NCBI GenBank assembly: GCA_905234195.1
Contig: CAJOFR010000004.1
Location: 62,001 to 126,000 of the forward strand
DNA from: an uncultured Selenomonadaceae bacterium
Lineage (GTDB): Bacteria; Bacillota; Negativicutes; Selenomonadales; Selenomonadaceae
Direction of reading: 5' to 3'
Length of the DNA stretch: 64,000 nt
The notes beneath the pieces were generated by a model. It made no database searches and was not told where the DNA came from. It saw nothing but the letters and a program-made list of their open reading frames with translations. Position numbers and translations under genes: made by a program. Below are positions 1 to 8,243 of this stretch, one piece after another; positions within the stretch are counted from its first letter, which is position 1, and each line of letters begins with the position of its first letter.

Positions 1-36
1 GCGTTGCGGATTGTCAAACGCCATTTAAAAAATTTT

Positions 37-1491
37 CTAGCCAATAACTTGCAGGCGACGAATTGTCATATCGGCGGGTCCGGTAATTTGACAGCCCTTT
101 CTTTTTGCGTAGCGGATATAATCCAAAATTTCTTGAGTGACTTTTTCGCCGGGCGCAAGAACGGGAATGCCGGGCGGATAGCACATCAAAAATTCTGCGG
201 CGGTCTCCCCGATTGTTTCTTCAAGCGGAAGAGATTTTTTATTCGCGTAGAAAGCTTCCTTCGGCGTGCAGTCGACAATCGGATCTATGTATTCGGTTTT
301 CAGAAGTTTTGACGGATCTTTTCTGTAATTTCTTTTTATGTCAGCCAGCGCGGAAACCAGCCGCTCAATATCTTTTCGCCTGTCGCCGATTGAAACGTAA
401 GCCAGCGTGTTTGCAATATCGCCGAACTCCATTTGAATATCGTACTCGTCGCGCAGAATATCATAGACTTCAATCCCGGCAAGTCCGACCGAACGAGTAT
501 AGATAGAAAGTTTCGTCGTGTCGAAGTCAAAAACCGCGTCGCCGTCCGCAAGTTCCCTGCTGTAGGCGTACCAGCCGCCGAGAGAATTAATTTCGTCGCG
601 CGCGTACTCAACCAAGTCAATCACGCGGTCAAAAATTTCCTCTCCATGCAACGCAAGATTTCTTCGCGAAATATCCAGACTCGACATCAAAAGATAAGAA
701 CCGCTCGTCGATTGCGTAAGGTTTATAATTTGGTGGACGTAACCGGCGTCAATTTTTTCGCCCGTCAAGAGAATTGAACTTTGCGTCAAAGAACCGCCCG
801 ACTTGTGCATAGAAACCGCCGCCATATCCGCGCCGACACTCATTGCGGATTTCGGGAGGCGGGGGCTGAAATAAAATTGCGTGCCGTGCGCCTCGTCGGC
901 AAGCAGTTTCATTCCGTGCGCGTGGGCAATTTTCGTCAGCGTCTCAATATCCGAACAAATACCGTAGTAAGTCGGATTGTTGACGAGGACGGCTTTGGCG
1001 TCGGGATTTTTTTTGATAGCGTCCTTGACGTCAGAAACTTTCATGCCGAGAGAAATTCCCAGCCGTTCGTCGACTTGCGGATTCACGTAAACGGGGGTTG
1101 CTCCGCAAAGAATCAGCGCGTTAATTGCACTGCGGTGGACGTTTCGCGGCAAGATAATTTTTTCGTTCGGCTTGACCGTCGCCAAAATCATCGCCTGCAC
1201 TGCGGAAGTTGTCCCGCCGACCATGAAAAAACTGTTCGTCGCTCCGAAAGCCTCCGCCGCCAAAATTTCCGCGTCGCGAATCACGGAAGTTGGATGACAG
1301 AGGTTATCGAGCATTTTCATTGAATTAACGTCGACGTCCAGGCAGTCCTGCCCCAAAAATTCTGCCAGCTCCCGATTTCCGCGCCCGCGTTTGTGTCCGG
1401 GCACGTCGAAGGGAACCAGACGCGCCGCCTTCATTTTTTCCAACGCCTCCAAAATTGGGGCGCGGCTTTGATTTAAATAATCAACTTTCAA
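37..1491 (-). CDS. Orn/Lys/Arg decarboxylase, short (YaaO/SpeA-like) form
   Basis: PLP-dependent decarboxylase of the aminotransferase-fold Orn/Lys/Arg family, 484 residues, which is the length of the Bacillus YaaO/SpeA type without the wing domain. Visible marks: PGHKRG at residues 31-36, DEAHG at 199-203 that holds the cofactor ring, and the Schiff-base lysine in SMHKSGG at about 230. The C-terminal third is the usual small domain. TTG start with a GGTGAT ribosome site about 7 nt upstream. It would make cadaverine, putrescine or agmatine; the substrate cannot be read from sequence. It is divergent from livH. In Bacillus the homologue sits next to the yaaR-holB-yaaT block, which here lies 12 kb away. 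Confidence 0.88.
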   Translation of the reverse strand: MKVDYLNQSRAPILEALEKMKAARLVPFDVPGHKRGRGNRELAEFLGQDCLDVDVNSMKMLDNLCHPTSVIRDAEILAAEAFGATNSFFMVGGTTSAVQAMILATVKPNEKIILPRNVHRSAINALILCGATPVYVNPQVDERLGISLGMKVSDVKDAIKKNPDAKAVLVNNPTYYGICSDIETLTKIAHAHGMKLLADEAHGTQFYFSPRLPKSAMSVGADMAAVSMHKSGGSLTQSSILLTGEKIDAGYVHQIINLTQSTSGSYLLMSSLDISRRNLALHGEEIFDRVIDLVEYARDEINSLGGWYAYSRELADGDAVFDFDTTKLSIYTRSVGLAGIEVYDILRDEYDIQMEFGDIANTLAYVSIGDRRKDIERLVSALADIKRNYRKDPSKLLKTEYIDPIVDCTPKEAFYANKKSLPLEETIGETAAEFLMCYPPGIPVLAPGEKVTQEILDYIRYAKRKGCQITGPADMTIRRLQVIG

Positions 1492-1586
1492 AATTTATCA
1501 CCAAACTTTTTTTCGTCTAAGTTGCGGAAATATTATCAAAGACGCTGCAAATTTTCAACCTGCCGCGCGGAAATAAAAAATAAAGC

Positions 1587-1615
1587 GTGACAATATTGCA
1601 ATAAAAAGTTAAAAT
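1587..1615 (+). promoter_or_regulatory. Promoter of the liv operon
   Basis: GTGACA at 1587-1592, a 17-nt spacer and TAAAAT at 1610-1615 form a good sigma-A promoter in the divergent 160-bp gap. The expected start (about 1621-1622) lies inside the 5' arm of the hairpin at 1616-1640. Confidence 0.5.
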
Positions 1616-1651
1616 CTCCCCGAAAGAATTTTTCGGGGAGGTTTTTATTTT
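1616..1651 (+). terminator. Perfect hairpin plus T-run directly before livH start
   Basis: A 10-bp perfect stem (1616-1625 with 1631-1640, loop GAATT) is followed by GTTTTTATTTT that runs into the livH ATG at 1652. It has the form of a Rho-independent terminator. Its 3' arm also contains the livH ribosome site (GGGGAGG, 1635-1641), so in a read-through RNA it would both terminate transcription and hide the ribosome site. Confidence 0.55.
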
Positions 1652-2539
1652 ATGGATTTTTTCCACCAGCTGATTCAGCAGTTGATTAACGGCGTGAGTC
1701 TCGGCAGTATTTACGCTTTAATTGCGCTGGGTTACACAATGATTTATGGCATTATCAAGCTCATCAATTTTGCGCACGGCGATATTTACATGGTCGGCGC
1801 GTATCTCGGATTTTTTTGCGTGACGTATCTTTACATGCCGATTGTGCCCGCGCTCCTTATTTCTATGGCGATAACCGGCTGTCTTGGCATGGTCGTCGAA
1901 AAATTGGCGTACAAGCCCCTGCGTCATGCGCCGCGTATTTCAATTTTAATCACGGCGATTGGCGTATCATTTTTCTTGGAGTACACGGGAATGTATTTCG
2001 TCACACCGACGCCGCGAACTTTTCCGGACGTTATCGGCAATGTTTCCTACAACGTCGCGGGATTCATAATCAACGGGCAACAAGTTTTAATTTTTGCAAT
2101 CACGATAGTTTTGATGGCGTTGCTGACTTACATTGTGCAGAAAACAAAACTCGGCAAGGCAATGCGCGCGGCAAGTTTCGACACGGAAACCGCGCAACTT
2201 ATGGGTATTGATTCGGACAGAGTAATTTCAATGACATTTTTTATCGGCTCAAGTTTGGCGGCGGCGGCGGGTGTCCTCGTCGGCGTCTACTACAACACAA
2301 TCGATCCGCTTATGGGAATCATGCCGGGTCTGAAAGCGTTCGTCGCGGCGGTTTTGGGCGGAATAGGAATTTTGCCCGGCGCGGTTGTCGGCGGAATAAT
2401 TTTGGGCGTGATTGAAGCACTTGTCGCCGGATTTTTGTCCTCTACCTTCAGAGACGCGGCGGCGTTTGCTATTTTGATTTTGGTCTTGCTCGTTAAACCT
2501 TCGGGGCTCTTCGGCAAAAACACCAACGAAAAAGTTTAA
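1652..2539 (+). CDS. livH: Branched-chain amino-acid ABC transporter permease LivH
   Basis: Inner-membrane permease of the LivHMGF uptake system for leucine, isoleucine and valine (or a related HAAT substrate). 295 residues, the normal LivH length, almost entirely hydrophobic helices. The N-terminus (QLINGVSLGSIYALIALGYT, then INFAHGDIYMVGAY) is the LivH signature, as is KAFVAAVLGGIGILPGAVVGG near residues 228-248. ATG start with GGGGAGG 10 nt upstream, inside the preceding hairpin. First gene of a plus-strand operon that also carries livM, livG, bioB, three acyltransferases and livF. No periplasmic binding protein (LivK) is present in the window. Confidence 0.95.
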   Translation: MDFFHQLIQQLINGVSLGSIYALIALGYTMIYGIIKLINFAHGDIYMVGAYLGFFCVTYLYMPIVPALLISMAITGCLGMVVEKLAYKPLRHAPRISILITAIGVSFFLEYTGMYFVTPTPRTFPDVIGNVSYNVAGFIINGQQVLIFAITIVLMALLTYIVQKTKLGKAMRAASFDTETAQLMGIDSDRVISMTFFIGSSLAAAAGVLVGVYYNTIDPLMGIMPGLKAFVAAVLGGIGILPGAVVGGIILGVIEALVAGFLSSTFRDAAAFAILILVLLVKPSGLFGKNTNEKV

Positions 2540-2599
2540 AGGGACAAGGGGAAAGGAAATCTTACCTCTTACTCCTTAAAAAGGAAGGAGATTTAGTAA

Positions 2600-3559
2600 T
2601 TGAACTCGGTCAGAAAAAGAGATTTAACGATGCTGATTTTCGGGCTCGTCGTCTACGCCGCGATACAAGGAATGATTAGCGGCGGAGTTATCGGCTCGTT
2701 TTGGCAGCTGAACATAATTTTAATTTGCGTCAACGTGATAATGTCGGTGAGCCTGAATTTAATCAACGGCTACACCGGACAATTTTCGCTCGGTCACGCG
2801 GGATTTATGGCGGTCGGCGCGTATGTCGGCGTCGTCGCTACGGTAAACTTTCACCTGCCGCTAATCGTTGCGCTTCTGCTCGGCGCACTCTGCGCGGGCA
2901 CTCTCGGCTTTTTAATCGGACTGCCTACACTGCGACTGCGCGGGGACTACCTGGCAATCGCCACACTCGGTCTTGGCGAAATAATCCGTATCGTCATAAT
3001 GAACATTGAATACGTCGGCGGGGCGGCGGGCTTTAAAGGAATACCTCACTTGACAAATTTCACGTGGGTATTTTTCGTAATGCTCTTCACTTTGTTTTTC
3101 GTAAAAAATTTCGTGAATTCTTCGCACGGGCGCGCGTGTATCTCCATTCGTGAAAACGAAATAGCCGCCGAAGCAATGGGCGTCAACACGACAAAATATA
3201 AAGTCATGGCGTTCACAATCGGCGCGGCGTTCGCGGGAATAGCCGGCGGACTTTTCGCGCACCAATTCTATTTAATCAGCCCGAACTCGTTTACCTTCCT
3301 TTCGTCGTTCAATTATTTAATTATGGTCGTTTTGGGCGGCATGGGCTCTATCACCGGCTCTATCGCCGGCGCGTTCGTCGTGACGTTTATTTCAGCGGCG
3401 TTGGCATCTTTTCCGGAGGCGCGCATGATAATTTACGCGCTGGCTTTGATTTTGCTGATGTTCTATCGCCCGCAAGGACTCTTCGGCTACATGGAGGTCA
3501 CGAACTTCGCGCCGATTAAAAAAGTTCTCGACAAAATTTCCGGCACAAAGGAGAATTAA
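2600..3559 (+). CDS. livM: Branched-chain amino-acid ABC transporter permease LivM
   Basis: Second membrane subunit of the liv transporter, 319 residues with about eight to ten hydrophobic helices. Diagnostic stretches are NLINGYTGQFSLGHAGFMAVGAY (residues about 53-75) and LPTLRLRGDYLAIATLGLGEIIRI (about 108-131), both conserved in LivM. The start is TTG at 2600 with AAGGAAGGAG 9 nt upstream; no in-frame ATG gives a complete first helix. Lies 60 nt after livH. Its TAA is only two nucleotides from the ATG of the first acyltransferase, so translation may be coupled. Confidence 0.94.
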   Translation: MNSVRKRDLTMLIFGLVVYAAIQGMISGGVIGSFWQLNIILICVNVIMSVSLNLINGYTGQFSLGHAGFMAVGAYVGVVATVNFHLPLIVALLLGALCAGTLGFLIGLPTLRLRGDYLAIATLGLGEIIRIVIMNIEYVGGAAGFKGIPHLTNFTWVFFVMLFTLFFVKNFVNSSHGRACISIRENEIAAEAMGVNTTKYKVMAFTIGAAFAGIAGGLFAHQFYLISPNSFTFLSSFNYLIMVVLGGMGSITGSIAGAFVVTFISAALASFPEARMIIYALALILLMFYRPQGLFGYMEVTNFAPIKKVLDKISGTKEN

Positions 3560-3561
3560 AA

Positions 3562-4508
3562 ATGGCTATTAAAGCTTTGATTTTCGGCACGGATGATATT
3601 TACCTCGCGCTGAAAAATTTTTACAAACAGGAAGTCAAAAAAGGAAATTTGGAAATTATCGGCTACGCCATTATCGGCGAGGACGGAAAAATTTCTTTCG
3701 GCAAAACTGAACGGGGGGGGGCGTAAATTCAGAAATTAATTTTCAAATCGCGATAGTCTCTTCGTCAAATAATTTTTATGGTCGCATGAAGTTTATCGAA
3801 GAAAATTTTAAACTCCCTCGTCAAAATATTATCGACGGGCGCGTTTTTGTTATCCCGAATTTGGATTTTCCGCGATTAATTTCTGAAGGAATTGCTTACG
3901 GCGTTTTAGATAACATTGCTTTTAATGAAAATACCTATACGATTTATCCGAAAGTCTTCAGATTTAAAAATAACAATGCCGTCGTTAATATCGATTCCTA
4001 CACGTACATAAACGGTTGCGGGATTATCGGGAAGGAAGGTTCAATTTCTGTTGGAAAGTTTTCCACTGTTTCTTCCAGAATTTTATTCGAGCTGGGGCAA
4101 AACGTAAATCACGATTATCACAGGCTTGGAGTTTACCCTTTGAATCATTTGGGGATAGGCGGAGACTCGGATTTTTTTCCGGAACTTAGATCTTGCGAAA
4201 TAAAAATCGGCAATGACGTTTGGATAGGGATTGGAAGTATTTTAAAAAATACCAATCCGAAAAAGCCGCTGGTTATCGGTGACGGCGCGGTTATCGCGTC
4301 TGACAGCGTCGTCGTGAAAAACGTTCCGCCTTATGCGATTGTCGGCGGCAACCCCGCGAAAATTATCAAGTACAGATTTTCCGAAAAGATTATCGAATCG
4401 CTTTTGAAAATTCGCTGGTGGGATTGGGACATAGATAAAATTTACGAGAACTTTAAATATTATAAGGACGTCGAAAAATTTGTTTCGATGCACGATAAAG
4501 GAGTTTGA
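3562..4508 (+). CDS. LbH acyltransferase copy 1, frame broken at a 9-G tract (phase-off)
   Basis: Sugar O- or N-acyltransferase with an N-terminal Rossmann-like half (ALIFGTDD... about 1-110) and a C-terminal left-handed beta-helix of the CatB/xenobiotic type (IKIGNDVWIG, IGDGAVIASDSVVVKNVPPYAIVGGNPAKII, then the terminal WWDWDIDKI helix). Translation from ATG 3562 runs 54 codons and stops at 3724-3726 just after nine consecutive G (3713-3721). The rest continues one frame over and aligns without gap to the intact copy at 7277-8230. Ten (or seven) G would restore 315 residues. An internal ATG at 3786 could make a helix-only protein. Lies between livM and livG. It could also be a fixed frameshift or a sequencing error. 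Confidence 0.8.
3713..3721 (+). repeat. Homopolymer (G)9, candidate phase-variation tract
   Basis: Nine consecutive G in acyltransferase copy 1, between codon 50 and the stop at 3724. The length is one short of the in-frame value of ten. Confidence 0.75.
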
Positions 4509-4510
4509 TT

Positions 4511-5296
4511 ATGGCTGAAAATAAAAAGCCGCTCCTCAAAGCCGAAGATGTTTCCGAAGTTTTCGGCGGCTTGAAGGCGGTCGCAGATTTTAATTTTTAT
4601 ATCAACAAGGGTGAACTTATCGGGCTTATCGGACCGAACGGCGCGGGCAAGACTACTATTTTTAATTTGATAACCGGCGTTTACATTCCTACGACGGGCG
4701 AAATTTCTCTTGACGGAAAATCTATCGTCGGTCTCAAGCCGTATCAAATTACCCAGCTCGGAATTGCGCGCACCTTCCAAAATATTCGTCTCTTCAGCGA
4801 ACTCAGCGTACTCGACAACGTGAAAATCGCTTACCATTGTCACGTTAAGTATGGCTTGCTTGAAACCGTCATGCGCATGGGCAGATATTTTGGTGAAGAA
4901 AACGAGATTGAGCAGGAAAGTTTAAAGCTGCTGAAAATTTTTAAACTCGACGAGCACGCTTACGAAATTGCAAAGAATCTTCCGTACGGCGCGCAGAGGA
5001 GATTGGAAATTGCCCGCGCTCTTGCCGCTAAACCAAAACTTTTGTTGCTCGACGAGCCCGCCGCCGGAATGAATCCGCAGGAAACTCACGAGCTTATGGA
5101 AATGATTCGTTGGATTAGAAAACAATTCGGCTTAACCGTTTTGTTAATCGAACACGATATGAGTTTGGTTATGGGGATTTGCGAAAGGATTTACGTTTTG
5201 GAATACGGAATGATTATCGCGGAGGGCACGCCTTCCGAAATTCAGAACAACCCCGAAGTTATTCGCGCGTATCTCGGCACAGAAGCCGTCAACTAA
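4511..5296 (+). CDS. livG: Branched-chain amino-acid ABC transporter ATPase LivG
   Basis: Cytoplasmic ATP-hydrolysing subunit of the liv transporter, 261 residues. Walker A GPNGAGKTT at 41-49, a degenerate signature YGAQRR near 159-164 typical of LivG, Walker B LLLLDEP at 177-183, then the LivG-specific AGMNPQET and the switch histidine in LLIEHDM. ATG at 4511 is chosen because AAGGAG lies 8 nt upstream; an in-frame TTG at 4505 has poorer spacing. Acyltransferase copy 1 ends at 4508, so the two are tightly linked. It is separated from its partner livF by bioB and two more acyltransferases, an unusual order. Confidence 0.94.
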   Translation: MAENKKPLLKAEDVSEVFGGLKAVADFNFYINKGELIGLIGPNGAGKTTIFNLITGVYIPTTGEISLDGKSIVGLKPYQITQLGIARTFQNIRLFSELSVLDNVKIAYHCHVKYGLLETVMRMGRYFGEENEIEQESLKLLKIFKLDEHAYEIAKNLPYGAQRRLEIARALAAKPKLLLLDEPAAGMNPQETHELMEMIRWIRKQFGLTVLLIEHDMSLVMGICERIYVLEYGMIIAEGTPSEIQNNPEVIRAYLGTEAVN

Positions 5297-5324
5297 AATT
5301 TTTGAAAGGATTTTGATTTTAGCA

Positions 5325-6305
5325 ATGGACACAAAAAATTTGGACGCAGTAAAAATCGCAGAAAAAATTATCGCGGGCGAAAGGTTGAATCGCGGCGACG
5401 ACTTTGAATTTTTTTTGACGACGCCGCTTGAAAAAATTCAACACGGCGCGCATTTGATTCAGAAAAATTTTTTCGGCAACCACATTGACCTTTGCACGAT
5501 TATTAACGGAAAAAGCGGGCGTTGCGGAGAAAATTGCAAGTACTGCGCGCAATCCGCCTGCCACAAAACCGGCGTCGAAGAGTACGATTTTTTGCCCGCC
5601 GAAGAAATTTTAGCCGCCGCCAAGCTGAATGAAAAAGCCGGCGTCAATCGTTTTTCTATCGTGACGAGCGGCAGGGCTCTGACCGGAAAAGATTTTGACA
5701 AGGCGATTGAGGCGTACAGGTTGCTGAAAAATAATTTGGCTATAGATTTGTGCGCGTCTCACGGAATTTTGAACGCCGAACAATTTAGAAGACTTCGCGC
5801 GGCGGGCGTGACGAGCTACCATCATAATATCGAGACTTCGCGCAAATTTTTTCCGCAGATCTGCACGAGCCACACTTTCGACGACAGAATCAACACGATT
5901 AAACTTGCGCAGGCGGAAGGTCTTCAAGTTTGCTCCGGCGGGATTATCGGCATGGGTGAAACGTGGCAGGACAGAATCGATATGGCGTTGGAACTTTCTG
6001 CGCTGGGAATTAAATCTATTCCGATTAACGCGCTCATGGCCGTCAAGGGCACAGCTCTGGAAAATCGTCCGCCGCTTGCCGCCGAAGAAATTTTGCGCAC
6101 GGTTGCAATTTTCCGCTACATAAATCCGACGGCGAATATCAGGCTTGCCGCCGGAAGAAAACTTCTGCCGGATTTTGGGGCGTCCGCATTTTTGAACGGG
6201 GCGTCCGCCTCAATCACCGGCAACATGCTCACGACTTCCGGCACGACGATTAAAGATGACATGGAACTTTTAAAAAAGCTGGGCTTGAATAATCTGCGCG
6301 ATTGA
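5325..6305 (+). CDS. bioB: Biotin synthase
   Basis: Radical-SAM enzyme that inserts sulfur into dethiobiotin, the last step of biotin synthesis. The [4Fe-4S] motif CxxxCxxC is at C67, C71 and C74 (CGENCKYCAQS). Other BioB marks are YHHNIETS, the GGIIGMGET glycine-rich stretch and IPINAL. About 326 residues, normal for the family. The start is uncertain: ATG 5325 lies 14 nt from GAAAGGA, whereas a TTG at 5313 is only 2 nt away. No other biotin genes are in the window; its place inside the liv operon, between livG and acyltransferase copy 2, is odd and has no obvious functional reason. Confidence 0.93.
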   Translation: MDTKNLDAVKIAEKIIAGERLNRGDDFEFFLTTPLEKIQHGAHLIQKNFFGNHIDLCTIINGKSGRCGENCKYCAQSACHKTGVEEYDFLPAEEILAAAKLNEKAGVNRFSIVTSGRALTGKDFDKAIEAYRLLKNNLAIDLCASHGILNAEQFRRLRAAGVTSYHHNIETSRKFFPQICTSHTFDDRINTIKLAQAEGLQVCSGGIIGMGETWQDRIDMALELSALGIKSIPINALMAVKGTALENRPPLAAEEILRTVAIFRYINPTANIRLAAGRKLLPDFGASAFLNGASASITGNMLTTSGTTIKDDMELLKKLGLNNLRD

Positions 6306-6320
6306 CAGGAGGAAAATTTC

Positions 6321-7263
6321 ATGGCGATTAGGGCTTTGATTTTTGGCACGGATGATATTTACCCCGCGCTGAAAAATTTTTACAAACAGGAAGTCAAAAA
6401 AGGAAATTTGGAAATTATCGGCTACGCGATTATCGGCGAGGACGGAAAAATTTCTGTCGGCAAAACTGAACGGGGGGGGGGTTGTAGATTCAGAAATTAA
6501 TTTTCAAATGGCGATAATCTCTTCGTCAAATAATTTTTATGGTCGAATGAAGTTTATCGAAGAAAATTTTAAACTCCCTCGTCAAAATATCATCGACGGC
6601 AGGATTTTTCAGATTCCTAAATTCGATTTTCCGCGCTTTATCAAAGACGGCGTCGCCTGCGGTTTGATAGAAAATGATGCTCCGCTGGAGAGCAAAGAAC
6701 CTATTTTTCACCCCAGAGGTTACGAAACTTACAGGAAAAATATTTTCGTCCTCCTCGATACGAAAAGTTATATCGGCAAGGCAAAAATTGAGGGCAGCGG
6801 GATAATAAACGTCGGCAAATTTTCTTCAATCTCTTGGGATGTTTCTTTTCACCTTAATCTAAATGGATTTCACGACTACCACAATATCGGGACGTACGCG
6901 CTTGAAAAATTTGAGTTTGTCATGCCGCCGGATTTTTTCCCGACACTTCAGCCCGGCAAAATAGATATCGGCAATGACGTTTGGATTGGGCGCGGGACTG
7001 TTTTAAATTCCGCTAATCCGAAAAAGCCGCTGGTTATCGGCGACGGCGCGGTTGTTGCGTCTGACAGTGTCGTCGTGAAAAATATTCCGCCTTATGCGAT
7101 CGTCGGCGGCAACCCCGCGAAAATTATCAAGTACAGATTTTCCGAAGAGATTATCGCCGCGCTGTTGCGAATCAAATGGTGGGATTGGGACATAGATAAA
7201 ATTTACGAGAATTTTAAATATTATAAGGACGTCGAAAAATTTATTTCGATGCACGATAAATGA
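6321..7263 (+). CDS. LbH acyltransferase copy 2, frame broken at a 10-G tract (phase-off)
   Basis: Close paralogue of copy 1. The first 150 bp and the last 250 bp are nearly the same as copy 1, while the middle (about 6600-6950) differs, consistent with different acceptor specificity. ATG 6321 follows a strong AGGAGG. Reading stops at 6498-6500 after 59 codons because of ten G at 6472-6481; nine (or twelve) G would give an unbroken 313-residue protein. Downstream, the helical domain shows IDIGNDVWIGRGTVLNSANP and IGDGAVVASDSVVVKNIPPYAIVGGNPAKII. An internal ATG at 6508 could start a helix-only product. Sits between bioB and copy 3. Fixed mutation or sequencing error are the alternatives. Confidence 0.8.
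6472..6481 (+). repeat. Homopolymer (G)10, candidate phase-variation tract
   Basis: Ten consecutive G in acyltransferase copy 2, at the same codon position as the tract of copy 1. The in-frame length here would be nine. Confidence 0.75.
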
Positions 7264-7276
7264 AAGGATTTTGTTC

Positions 7277-8230
7277 ATGGCGGTTAGGGCTCTGATTTTC
7301 GGCACGGATTATCTTTTCGGCACGCTGAAAAATTTTTACAAGCAGGCAGTTCAAAATGGGACGATTGAAATTATCGGCTATGCTGTCTTCGACGAACGCG
7401 GCATAAAATTTTGCAGGAACGAATGGGGCGGCGAAGAAATTCCCCTTGATAAATCTGATTTCGATATTGCTATCGTCTCCAGCCAAACAAATTTTTATCT
7501 GCGCATGAAATGGCTTGAGGAAAATTTTAAAATCCCGCGCAAAAATATTATCGACGGGCGCGTTTTTCATATTCCGCACCTGGATTTTAAAAAGCTTCTT
7601 GAAACGGGGATTGCGCGCGGCGTTTTGGAAAATCCTGTCATTCAAATAGACAACGCCGAAAATTCTATCTACCCGAAAATTTTTGAGATTAACGGCGGCG
7701 ATACGATTATCAAGCTCGGAGAAAAAACTTGTCTGATAAACGCGAACTTCGAGACGCGCAACGCGCTGATTACCGCCGGAAAATTTTCTTCCATTTCTTG
7801 GAACGTCACCTTCGAGGCGGGCATAAATAATTTTCACAACTACAGCTGCGCGACGAATTATCCGCCCACGCATTTTGACTGGACGTTTAATGCTGAAGAC
7901 TTCCCGCTGAAAAAAAATCGTTGCGAAATAAAAATCGGGAACGACGTTTGGATTGGGCGCGGCTGTCGTCTGAAGAGCACCAACCCCGAAAAGCCGTTGG
8001 TTATCGGCGACGGCGCGGTTGTTGCGTCTGACAGCGTCGTCGTGAAAAATATTCCGCCTTATGCGATCGTCGGCGGCAACCCCGCGAAAATTATCAAGTA
8101 CAGATTTCCCGAAGAGATTATCGCCGCTTTTTTGAAAATTAAATGGTGGGATTGGAGCGCAGATAAAATTTACGAGAACTTTAGATTTTTTGGCGATGTT
8201 GAAAAATTTATCGCAATGCACGAAAACTGA
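7277..8230 (+). CDS. LbH acyltransferase copy 3 (intact)
   Basis: Intact 317-residue member of the acyltransferase trio: Rossmann-like N-terminal half ending in FDIAIVSSQTNFY, a linker, and a left-handed beta-helix with hexapeptide turns (KIGNDVWIGRGCRLKS, IGDGAVVASDSVVVKNIPPYAIVGGNPAKII) and a terminal WWDWSADKIY helix. At the site of the G tracts of copies 1 and 2 it has only GGGG and stays in frame, so it gives the reference reading frame. ATG 7277 has AAAGGA 8 nt upstream. The 3' 200 bp are almost identical to copies 1 and 2, which suggests gene conversion. Such enzymes acylate sugars of surface glycans or antibiotics; the acceptor is unknown. Confidence 0.85.
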   Translation: MAVRALIFGTDYLFGTLKNFYKQAVQNGTIEIIGYAVFDERGIKFCRNEWGGEEIPLDKSDFDIAIVSSQTNFYLRMKWLEENFKIPRKNIIDGRVFHIPHLDFKKLLETGIARGVLENPVIQIDNAENSIYPKIFEINGGDTIIKLGEKTCLINANFETRNALITAGKFSSISWNVTFEAGINNFHNYSCATNYPPTHFDWTFNAEDFPLKKNRCEIKIGNDVWIGRGCRLKSTNPEKPLVIGDGAVVASDSVVVKNIPPYAIVGGNPAKIIKYRFPEEIIAAFLKIKWWDWSADKIYENFRFFGDVEKFIAMHEN

Positions 8231-8243
8231 AAGGGGTTTGCTT

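Noticed and set aside
781..1323. Long plus-strand frame opposite the decarboxylase
   Set aside because: It is antisense to a gene with complete PLP motifs; its composition is Arg/His-rich as expected for a shadow frame.
3786..4508. Treating the 240-codon helix-only frame as a separate complete gene
   Set aside because: Its upstream in-frame sequence back to the G tract aligns with copy 3, and no ribosome site precedes ATG 3786, so it is better seen as the second part of one gene.
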